A stretch of 7,309 bases of DNA from Spirochaetaceae bacterium (GTDB lineage: Bacteria; Spirochaetota; Spirochaetia; DSM-27196; SKKC01). A model generated the notes under the pieces. It saw only the letters and a list, made by a program, of their open reading frames with translations, had not been told where the DNA came from and did not search any database. The position numbers and the translations under genes were made by a program. The stretch covers positions 1 to 7,309 of the forward strand of contig PWGF01000264.1 of the NCBI GenBank assembly GCA_003554375.1, read 5' to 3'. This document shows positions 1 through 7,309 of this stretch, one piece after another. Numbering within the stretch: position 1 is the stretch's first letter; every line of letters starts with the position of its first letter.

Positions 1-3000
1 ACGGCTCGGTTCCGTAGCGCCAGACTGCTTCAGGGTCGCGCGCGTGCTCAACGGGATTGAGCATGCGCAGCAGTTGCGCCGCGCGCGTTCCGTCGCCCGA
101 TCGCGCCATCGCCATCGCCAGCCAGAGCGCGGCGTGGGTATACTGACCTCCGTTCTCACGCACACCGGGCGGATAGCCCTTGATGTACCCCGGCGAAGGC
201 TCGAACCTGTCGAACGGGGGATCAAAGAGCTGTACCAACGCTTCATCTTCGCGGACAAGGTGGTTCCAGGCGGACTCCAACGCGGCCTCGGCCCGGGCGG
301 GCTCGGCAACGCCACTTAACCATGCCCAAGCCTGCGGGAGCAAGTCGATGTGCGCTTCGCTATTCGCGCTACCCCCCAAGAGAGTGCCGTCGTCAAATGT
401 GGCGCGCAGGTACCACTCCCCATCCCACGCGAAATTCTCGATGCACTCGATGAGCGCGTTCCGTTCCCGCCGGTAATCCCGCGCGTTCTCACGCTCGCCC
501 AACAGGTCCGATAGCTCGGCCATGTGGGCGGTCACCACTACCATGAACCACGCCAACCAGACGCTCTCCCCTCTCCCCTCGATCCCTACCAGGTTCATCC
601 CGTCATTCCAGTCCCCGCCGCCCATCAATGGCAAACCATGCTCGCCGTAGCGTTGGCTCCGCGCCAGCGCCCGCCGGCAGTGTTCGTAGATGGTCCCCTC
701 CTCCGACGACAGATCCGGCGACTGATAGCTCTCGTGCATATCATCATCGAGCGGCGGTCCGTCGAGGAAAGGGACCACCTCGTGCAGCACGCCGGCGTCT
801 CCGGTGATCCTTACGTACTGAGCAACCGCGTACGGCAGCCAGAGCAGATCGTCCGAGATGCGAGAGCGGATCCCCCCGCCTCCGGGCGGATGCCACCAAT
901 GTTGGACGTCGCCCTCTTTGAACTGCCGGCCCGCAGCGCGCAGGATATGTTCGCGCGCAAGCGGGGGATCGGCGTACAGCAGCGCCGTCACGTCCTGCAG
1001 TTGATCTCGAAAGCCAAAAGCGCCGCCGGATTGATAGAACCCGGAACGGCCCCAGACGCGACAACTGAGAGTCTGATAGAGCAACCAGCGATTAACCATG
1101 AAGTCCGTCGCCTGCTCGGGGGTCTGTACCTGAATGGCCCGAAGCCTCTCGTCCCACCAACCGCGCGTCCGTGCGAGCGCGGCCTCGGTTGCCAGACTAT
1201 CGCGATACTGCTTCACGAGCGTTTGGGCGTGCTCGAGCAGTTGAGTCTCCCCCAGGATGCAAGTAAGCCGCACGCGTTCGCCGGCGCCTAGCTCCACGGT
1301 GGTCTGCAGCGCCGAGCATGGGTCGAGGCCCGCACCGGTCCGGCGCGACAGTCCGCTACGCCCCAAGGCAGCCGGACGCTCCATCGTACCGTTGCGCCCC
1401 AGAAACTCCGTGCGGTCGGCGGTATACGACAAGACGGCTGCGCTCAGAGCAGCAAACGCTATGCAGTCACCGTAATCGGGATGATAGCTATTGCGAGCCA
1501 ACATAGCTTGATGCTCGTCGTCCCATGAGGTCACTACCTGCGTCTGCGAGGACTCGCGCGATTCTCCGAGCGTCCATTCCACGTAGAAAAACAGCGACAG
1601 TGTGCGGGGGCGGTCGGTATCGTTAAACAGAGCAAGCTGCTGCAGCTTCACCGGCTCGCCGCCCCGCGTGTCCATCGGCACGAATACCGTAAGCTCCTGC
1701 TCTATACCGTGGCTGTTGTGCTCGAAGACGGTGTATCCCGCTCCGTGGCGTGCGCGATACGCATCCTGCTCACGGATTGGTGCGGCGGTCGGACTCCAGT
1801 AGACTCCGGTATCTTCATCGCGGATATAGATTGCCTCGGACGAGGGATCCAAAGTCGCGTCGTTCGACCACGAGGTAAGGCGGTTGCGCTGGCTGTTTCC
1901 TTGCCAGGTGAACCCGCTGCCGGTCTCACTCACAATCGTTCCGAACTCGGGGTTCGCGATAACGTTGGTCCACGGCGCCGGAGTATGTATGTCCGGCCCG
2001 AGGTAGATCACGTATTCGCTCCCGTCCGGGGTGAAGCCACCCAGACTGTTGAAGAAAGGAAGGTCCATAAACGCAAGCGCGGCCGAGGGGTCGCCCGCGT
2101 CCCGCTTCTGAGTGACCTGGTTTGGCAGTAGGACCGCTTCGGACATGGAGACGGCGAGTTGCTTCGCCAGACTGCCGCGCGCCGCCACCAGCGCCACAAC
2201 GGCTACCGCCCGCAACAAGGTGATATCGGAGGCCGGAATCGCCTCGGCACTGCGCAGAAATATCCCTCCGGGTTGGTCTACCCCGGTGTGCTCACTGTTG
2301 GCCTGAATGAGGTGCTCAAGCTCATCACGCAACGGCTGTGCGTATCCGGCGGCCTCCTCATTCAGTATGACAAGGTCGGCCACCAGGCCGTTCAGACGCC
2401 AGTAGGCATGAGCTTGCAGCATCTGCCGGACCACCGCGATATCGCGGATGTCGGCGATTGAAATCAGCGCTATCGGCAGATCACCGGAAATCCCGTAAGC
2501 CCACAATCCGGACTGGCCTTTGCGGTTGACCGAGATCTCTTTCGGTGCCGCACGCAAGAGTAGATTCGGGTACAGCAAATGGCTTGCCAGTTGCTGAAGA
2601 CGGCGCGCCTGATCCGGCTGAAGGCGCAGGAGTCGCAGCTCGAGCTGGGCGGCGGTCCAGGCCGACTCCATGGCATTGTCGATCGCAGCCGGATCCGCAT
2701 ATTTCCGCATGAGCCCTACCACCTGCTCGGCCGACGGACCGGCCGCCACGATCATCGAAACCTGTTGCCGGTCGCCGGGAGCAAGGATGAGACTCCGGCG
2801 AAGGCTAAGGACAGGATCGAGTACGAACCCTCGGCCGCCGGTCGGTTCGCCCACCGCTCCCATCGGGCGGGCAAGCGTACGCCCCCTTCCGATGAAACGC
2901 TGGCGGTCGGTTTCAAAGCGTAGCGCGGCGCCGGTCGGTTGGTCCCCATTGCCTGCTTCCACCCAGTCGCGTTCCTGACTGCGTTGCGGCGTAAGACGGT

Positions 3001-6000
3001 GCCCCACGTACACTGATACGTCGCTCGCGCTGCGAGGCCGCCGCCACGCCAGCAGTGCCTTCTCATCGGGTAACGCCTCGGTTTGGATGAAGAGCTTATT
3101 GAAAGCTGGGTGCTGACGGTCAGCGACGTGCGGCGCCATCGCCAGCTCAGCATAGCTTGTCAGCTCTAGCCGTCGCGTGGCGGCTCCACGGTTGACCAGC
3201 GTCACGCGCCGAATCTCGACATCGTCGTCCGGCGCTACGATGATTTCGGTTTCCGTCTCGATGTCACGATCGAAACGACGGAACACCGCTCGATCCGGCG
3301 TGAAGGTGACACGGAACTGCGAGGTCTCTCCCGCGGTCGGCTGGTAGGTGCTCGACCAAAGCTGTCCCGAATCCGTGTCATGCAGATAGCAGAAGGTCCC
3401 CCAGGAATCGGCCGTCACGTCTGAGCGCCAGCGAGTGATCGCGATATCGCCCCATCGGCTGTAACCGCCGCCGGCACTCGAAATCATCACAGCGTACCGA
3501 CCGTTCGAAAGCAGCTGGGTTTTGGGCGTAGGGCTGTGCGGGGTTTCAAACTGGCTGATAGAGCCGGCTGCATCGCCGGCCCCCACCACCGAGACAATTC
3601 GCTCACGAGTGGTAACGTGGTGCAGCGGGGGGACGCGCGGGATTCGCTCATGCAGCAACGGTTCGGCAGCTCGGACTCGAGGGTCGGAATGGAAACGAAG
3701 ACGCAGCCAATCGTCGTGCAGGAAGTTGGACAACGCCAACAGACTCATCCCATGGTGGTGCGCCATGTAAGCGCGCACGACCACGCCCGTCGGGGCACCG
3801 TGACTCGGCCGCCGACTGAAGTCCAGTGCTTCATAGTAGCCGTACTCACTCAACAAGCCGAGCTCGGCCAGTCGCTTCAAGTTCCGGACCGTCTCCCGCG
3901 GTGCGATGCTCACCGCCAGCAAGGACGCATACGGGGCGACCACGACCTTCTCGGCCAATCCACGCCTCAGACCAAGCTCCGGGACTCCGAATGCGTGGTA
4001 CTGATAGGTCTTCCGAAGGTCCAGATCCGCGTATGCGCTCTCGGAGACTCCCCACGGCACCTGGTGCTTTCGCCCGTAGGCGATCTGTATCGCCACGGAT
4101 TCACGCGCGGCTTTATCCAACAGAGCGTTGTCGTATGAGCGCTGAAACAAGAGCGGCATCAGATACTCGAACATTGTTCCGCTCCAACTGAGCAGCACCC
4201 TCCGACGACCAATCAAGCCGTACGGCCGGTTCATGGCAAACCAATGCTCGACCGGAACGTCCCCACGGGCGATCGCAACGAAGCTACCGAAGCGAGCCTC
4301 GCTCGCAAGGAGGTCGTAGTAGACATGGTCTAGGCGGCCCTCCGACACACTGAACCCCACCGAAAAGAGCCGCCTCTCGCTGCTATAGAGGAAACGCATG
4401 TTGATCGATCCTGCAAGTTCTTCGATCGCGCCCGAGAGAGAACCTGCGTCGGCCAGAACCTCCCCCGCCAACCATTGCGCACGCTCGAATGCCGCTCGCA
4501 CGCGGTCGACCCACTCAAGGAGCGCTCCATCGTCCGTGTCGATGCGAGCCCGAATCTTCTCCAGAGCCGTGATACCGGCGACCTTGCCGCCGGCAAGCTG
4601 CTGGAGCGACGGGGCCCGCAGCAAAGCTTGCCGGAACTCCGGCAACGCGTCGGGAGCAACTCCGGCGATCTCCTCCTCGGTTTTCTCCGCGAGTATCTCA
4701 GACCACGAGAGATACCGATCCGCTATCCGGAGCCAAGCCGCGAGCTGCCGCCGCAGCTCGCCGGCCCAGTAGCCGGCATTGTCTTGCTCGGAGCCACGAG
4801 TCGAATTACGTTCCCACACGTGGTCCGGCGTGTCGCCAAGCTTCCGCAGGGCGGCGAGAATCTCCGCGGCCGCGTGGGGCGGGGACTCGCACTCTTGTAG
4901 CAGACGATCGAGACCATAGTGAGCCGGTTCGGCCGGTCCTCCTCCGTTCGCGATGCGTCGCAGCGTGTCGGCGGTGTCGTGCAGTCCGTGCAGGGCGCGC
5001 TCATCCAGCAAAGGTTCATTTATCAGCCTATCGATCCCGCGCTCCACGCCCCATAACGCCCCGAGCAGGTTTCCGCTGTCGACGGTGGAAACGTAACGCG
5101 GGTTGAGCGGCTCGAGGCTCTGGATCGAATACCAGTTGAGCAAGTGCCCTTCGTACCGTTCCAGTTTTGCGATGGTCCTCACTGTCCGGTTCAGACTCTC
5201 CACCACCTCGTCGCCGGTGAGGTAGCCGAACTCATGGGCCGCAATCGCGCTCATCATATAGAGCCCGATGTTCGTTGGGCTTGTACGCAGTGCAACTCCC
5301 GTGTTGTGGGAGACTTGATAGTTGTCGGGAGGAAGCCAGGAGGTCTCTCCGTTCACGAACTCAGCGAAGTAGCGCCATGTCCGTCGAGCCACGCTGCGCA
5401 GGAATCGGCGGTCCTTGTCACCTATACGGCTCTGGGCCGTCTTAGGCGCAGGCCGCCGGCACAACAGCCCAGCGAGAATCGGCGAAAGCAGCCACAGCAG
5501 CAACCACGGCGCTGCGAAACCAAGGCTATCCGGTCGCAGATAAGCCGTCGCCGCCCCGACGATCAGAGCGAACGCGGTCGCGACACCGACTGACGCCACG
5601 AACGCTGAGACCTTTCTCTGCGCCGTGCCGGTGGTATCCGCGGTGGAGCTCCAGTCCAGCAAGCCTCGATGCGAGATCCGCCGATACCAAACCTTGCACG
5701 CTGCATCGACTGCAAGCCGCGCGTGATACGGCAGCAACGCCGCCTCGAACAATACACGCAAAAGGTTGCGGGACACCTTTTCAATCGAGATATCCTTCGC
5801 CGCCCTTCGGGACGTCAGCCACGTAAGCGGCTGCATCAGCGAGTGATACAACAGCTGCACGCCTACAACGGCGCCGCCGACCAATGCAGCGCGCGGAGAG
5901 ATGAGCCATGTGACAACGAGTAACGTTATGCTCGCGACGGGCAACGCGCTGCGACGCAGGTTGTCGAGAATCTTCCACCGGTCAAACCACGACAGTGGGT

Positions 6001-7309
6001 TTGGGGCCCGCCCGCCGGTGGGTCGAGGCACGCGTGGCATCACCCAGTCGGCGATCTGCCAATCCCCGCGAATCCAGCGATGTTGCCGCTTGACGTAGCT
6101 CAGATAGTCCTGAGGGAACTCATCATACAGCTCGATGTCGCTCGCCAACCCCACCCGCACGTACGCGCCTTCGAGCAAGTCATGACTCAGCAGATGCGCT
6201 TCGGGAAAGCGTCCTGATAGAACCCGGTTGAAGGTATGCGCATCGTAGATGCCCTTTCCATGATACGAGCCGGCGCCGGCGAGATCCTGATACGCGTCGG
6301 AGACCGTGTTGGTGTAGGGATCGGTCCCGACCGCATCTGCAAACAGTCGACTGAACGGCGAACCGCTCGCGCTTGGCAAAGACGGGCTGACCCGCGGTTG
6401 GATAATAGTATACCCTGAGCGGACGACGCCATCGTCTTCGATGCGAGCGTGGTTGAGGGGGTGCGCCAAGGTCTCAACCATCCGGCGTGCGCTCATGGCA
6501 GGCAATTGCGTGTCGCTGTCGAGCGTAATCACAAACCGCACATCGGAGAGTCTGTTTTCGTCGCCGACCTTAACCAAGCGCTCTGCGTCACGAGGTCGCG
6601 CACCCGAAATCAGCTCGTTGAGCTCCTCCAGCTTGCCGCGCTTGCGTTCCCAGCCGATGAATTTCTGCTCTGAATCGCTCCATACTCGGTTTCGATGAAG
6701 AAGGAAGAAACGTTCGCCGCCATACCGTGCGTTGAGCCTCGCAATGCCGTCCTCAGCGGTCAGCAGCAGCGCACTATCGGTATCGCAGACAGCGGTGTCG
6801 GCATCATGGTAGTCTGTGTAAAGCGCGAACAGCAGATTGGGATCAGTATTCGCCAGGTACCGGATCTCGAGCTTCTCCACCTCCGCTCCGATTGCTTCTA
6901 CGTCGTTGAGCAGCATCGGGACAACCACCAAAGTCCGATACGCGTCGGGAATCCCCGTATCCTTGAAATCCATCTTCGCCAACACACGAGGCGGAAAGAC
7001 GCGCATGATCAGTGTGTTCACCACTTCCAGCGCAAGCCGGCTCACCGGAATCAGCACGAGCGCAGCGGAGATCAGCTGAAGTGTCAGGCCGTGCGGCCGC
7101 AGACCAAACGCCGCGACGACGACCGTGAACAACCCGGCAAGGAACGCCAACCCCAGGAAGTACACCGCCGAGTGATGCCGGTGCGCCCAGCTCAGAACCC
7201 GAGATCGCAGCGCCTCGCGACTACCAATTGACCGCGCCAGTTCCGTTTTCTTGTGTCCGAGCAGATACGTCCCGACGTGATCCAAGCCTTCATCAGGTGG
7301 GAACGTCGA
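1..7309 (-). CDS. ndvB: Cyclic beta-1,2-glucan synthase (NdvB/ChvB family), internal fragment, partial at both ends
   Basis: I translated the minus strand from base 7309 downwards and found 2,436 codons without a stop; one base remains at the left edge. The domain order is that of NdvB/ChvB: membrane segments, GT84 glucosyltransferase, membrane segments, glucoamylase-like (GH189) cyclisation domain, then two GH94-type beta-sandwiches and a GH94 (alpha/alpha)6 domain. In known family members this single inner-membrane protein uses UDP-glucose to build a linear beta-1,2-glucan attached to itself, adjusts its length by phosphorolysis and releases it as a ring. The ring is then exported to the periplasm, where it serves in osmotic adaptation and, in rhizobia, agrobacteria and brucellae, in host interaction. 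Diagnostic motifs are DSD (residues 264-266), RQHRWIRGDW (408-417), WGVSESAYADLD (1086-1097), HHHGMS (1184-1189), GGGDWNDGMN (2230-2239) and RENGGQYTH (2384-2392). Start, stop, ribosome binding site and promoter lie outside the window. The family assignment is firm; substrate and product are inferred from the family. Confidence 0.96.
2..1162 (-). other. GH94 (alpha/alpha)6 phosphorylase domain, cut by the left edge
   Basis: Residues about 2050-2436, truncated by the window. Blocks in order are VNRWLLYQTLSCRVWGRSGF (2072-2091), QSGGAFGFRDQLQDVTALL (2093-2111), VQHWWHPPGGGGIRSRISDD (2135-2154), MGGGDWNDGMNLVG (2229-2242) and YPPGVRENGGQYTHAALW (2379-2396). By comparison with GH94 phosphorylases, the Asp of WND (D2236) is the likely general acid, and His2392 and the Arg residues of GFRD and IRSR are likely ligand or phosphate contacts. 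In ChvB-type enzymes this domain shortens the linear glucan by phosphorolysis before ring closure and so fixes the degree of polymerisation. The C-terminal phosphate-loop motif with TGSAGW should follow outside the window. Confidence 0.92.
1190..2047 (-). other. Second GH94-type beta-sandwich domain
   Basis: Residues about 1755-2040. The domain begins with SLGGFTPDGSEYVIYLG (1755-1771). Next come PAPWTNVIANPEFGTIVSE (1777-1795) and GSGFTWQGNSQRNRLTSWSN (1797-1816), the classical GH94 sandwich motif seen in cellobiose and chitobiose phosphorylases. RDEDTGVYWSPTAAPI (1830-1845) and HGAGYTVFEHNSHGIEQEL (1855-1873) are further strand blocks typical of this family. It directly precedes the catalytic (alpha/alpha)6 domain and in GH94 enzymes contributes to the active-site wall and dimer interface. 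Confidence 0.9.
2075..2707 (-). other. Helical linker between the two GH94-type sandwiches
   Basis: Residues about 1535-1745 look mainly helical. AAQLELRLLRLQPDQARRLQQLASHLLYPN (1553-1582, start AAQLELRLLRL) is followed by the conserved patch RKGQSGLWAYGISGDLPI (1596-1613). Then come DIRDIAVVRQMLQAHAYWRLNG (1620-1641, core VVRQMLQAHAYWRL) and LVILNEEAAGYAQPLRDEL (1646-1664). The LWAYGISGDLPI block is a hallmark of NdvB/GH94 proteins. It resembles the linker-helix region that joins sandwich and barrel in glycoside phosphorylases, which suggests the first sandwich once had a barrel of its own or that this segment replaces one. Confidence 0.75.
2720..3547 (-). other. First GH94-type beta-sandwich domain
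   Basis: Residues about 1255-1530. It opens with QLLSNGRYAVMISSAGGGYS (1265-1284) and WGDIAITRWRSD (1286-1297), the usual start of a GH94 super-sandwich (Pfam glycosyltransferase 36 / GH94 N-terminal domain). It continues with WGTFCYLHDTDSGQLWSST (1303-1321) and the strand-rich block EIRRVTLVNRGAATRRLEL (1365-1383), and ends with LAPGDRQQVSMIVAAG (1509-1524). It is not followed directly by a catalytic (alpha/alpha)6 domain, so its role is probably structural or in holding the glucan chain. Such a first, non-catalytic sandwich is usual for NdvB proteins. Confidence 0.85.
3635..5422 (-). other. Glucoamylase-like / GH189 cyclisation domain
   Basis: Residues about 630-1225 make up this domain. 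Recognisable blocks are TSWLPPDNYQ (656-665), NTGVALRTSPTNIGLYMMS (669-687), EGHLLNWYSIQSLEPL (720-735) and VSTVDSGNLLGAL (740-752). Further on come INMRFLYSSERRLFSVGF (969-986), GTMFEYLMPLLF (1044-1055), WGVSESAYADLDL (1086-1098), YQYHAFGVPELGL (1102-1114), YGYYEALDF (1156-1164) and AYMAHHHGMSLLAL (1180-1193). These are the signatures of the Pfam glucoamylase-like domain. In cyclic glucan synthases this domain has been shown to perform the intramolecular transglycosylation that makes the ring (CAZy GH189). Glu1090 in WGVSESA and Glu1160 in YYEALDF are my candidates for catalytic carboxylates, by inference only. Residues about 770-960 are a less recognisable, mostly helical charged region inside the domain. 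Confidence 0.88.
5459..5944 (-). other. Membrane-segment cluster between the GT84 and cyclisation domains
   Basis: Residues about 456-470 (LPVASITLLVVTWLI), 474-491, 567-591 (VSAFVASVGVATAFALI and onwards) and 598-617 (FAAPWLLLWLLSPILAGL and onwards) form four clearly hydrophobic stretches. They flank a polar, basic loop of about 75 residues (RRAAKDISIEKVSRN and onwards). A weaker hydrophobic stretch at about 516-537 could be an amphipathic helix. With the two earlier helices this gives about six segments in the window, in keeping with the polytopic topology known for the family. The run of basic residues after the last helix (RRPAPKTAQSR) fits a cytoplasmic return under the positive-inside rule. 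Confidence 0.75.
6035..6958 (-). other. GT84 glucosyltransferase domain (beta-1,2-glucan polymerisation)
   Basis: This domain covers residues about 118-425 and has a GT-A-like fold related to GT2 enzymes. It begins with the strand YRTLVVVPMLLNDVEAI (124-140), typical of the nucleotide-sugar binding start. FALYTDYHDAD (161-171) carries the first conserved Asp. VITLDSDTQLP (260-270) supplies the DxD metal and UDP-binding motif, D264 and D266. GKGIYDAHTF (351-360) and LLSHDLLEGAYVR (373-385) hold the acceptor region and the likely catalytic acidic pair D377 and E380. RQHRWIRGDWQ (408-418) is the counterpart of the QxxRW motif of processive transferases. In the family this domain transfers glucose from UDP-glucose on the cytoplasmic side. 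All expected motifs are present. Roles of individual residues are inferred from the GT-A pattern. Confidence 0.9.
7019..7171 (-). other. Two transmembrane segments before the glucosyltransferase domain
   Basis: Residues about 47-69 (SAVYFLGLAFLAGLF and onwards) and about 75-97 (LTLQLISAALVLIPV and onwards) are two hydrophobic stretches separated by a short loop, LRPHG. They are preceded by the basic, His-rich stretch RSRVLSWAHRHH. In this family, hydrophobic helices at this place anchor the protein in the inner membrane just ahead of the cytoplasmic GT domain. The preceding residues 1-30, with HVGTYLLGHKKTELARSIG, match what I recall as the conserved lead-in of NdvB proteins. Helix ends are by eye. 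Confidence 0.8.

Noticed and set aside
524..1291. The longest ATG-started plus-strand open frame (255 codons)
   Set aside because: It lies antisense to the GH94 catalytic domain and its product is a low-complexity Arg/Pro/His/Leu-rich sequence with no family motif. The opposite strand encodes well-conserved enzyme blocks, so this is a shadow frame of a GC-rich gene.
3536..4138. Plus-strand open frame of 200 codons
   Set aside because: It is antisense to the end of the cyclisation domain, including the HHHGMS and WGVSESA blocks. The translation shows no recognisable domain and no credible ribosome binding site.
4583..4597. Short inverted repeat with 6-base arms and a 3-base loop
   Set aside because: It lies mid-gene, encodes LAGGKVA and has no terminator-like T tract; a chance structure in GC-rich coding DNA.
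4741..4760. Perfect inverted repeat with 8-base arms and a 4-base loop, possible hairpin or terminator
   Set aside because: It sits inside the coding frame, encoding part of GELRRQLAA, with no T-run after it on either strand. It is a by-product of GC-rich Arg/Leu/Ala codons.
6695..7231. Plus-strand open frame of 178 codons
   Set aside because: It is antisense to the transmembrane segments and the start of the GT84 domain. The product is a Gln/Arg/His-rich shadow without motifs.
1..7309. Possible undescribed system, mobile element, CRISPR array or RNA gene
   Set aside because: The whole window is accounted for by one continuous, recognisable protein-coding frame. I saw no direct-repeat array, tRNA-like fold, transposase or intergenic region on either strand.

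Overview
The whole 7.3 kb window is the interior of one very large gene on the minus strand. Reading the complement from the right edge to the left edge, one frame stays open for all 2,436 codons, with no stop, no credible start and no frameshift. The protein is a cyclic beta-1,2-glucan synthase of the NdvB/ChvB family. This is an inner-membrane enzyme of roughly 2,800-2,900 residues that makes the periplasmic cyclic glucans. About 350-400 N-terminal residues should lie beyond the right edge, and the last part of the C-terminal domain beyond the left edge.

The layout follows the protein from N to C terminus, which is right to left in window coordinates. Residue numbers count from the right edge. 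First come two transmembrane segments (residues about 47-97), then a GT84 glucosyltransferase domain (about 118-425) that polymerises UDP-glucose into a protein-linked beta-1,2 chain. A cluster of further membrane segments follows (about 456-617), then the glucoamylase-like/GH189 cyclisation domain (about 630-1225), which closes the chain into a ring. The C-terminal half is GH94-like: a first beta-sandwich (about 1255-1530), a helical linker (about 1535-1745), a second beta-sandwich (about 1755-2040), and the start of the (alpha/alpha)6 phosphorylase domain (about 2050-2436, cut by the edge). That last domain trims the linear chain and so sets ring size. The recognisable motifs of all three enzyme activities are present, so the gene looks functional.

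The host is a GC-rich bacterium, judging by eye from base and codon use. The gene family points to a Gram-negative, most likely a proteobacterium or a relative that makes osmoregulated periplasmic glucans. The family is not confined to rhizobia and there is no neighbouring gene, so I cannot name a genus. I saw no RNA gene, mobile element, CRISPR array, promoter or terminator, and no intergenic space. The ATG-started open frames on either strand are shadows of this gene. I found no evidence of an undescribed system here.
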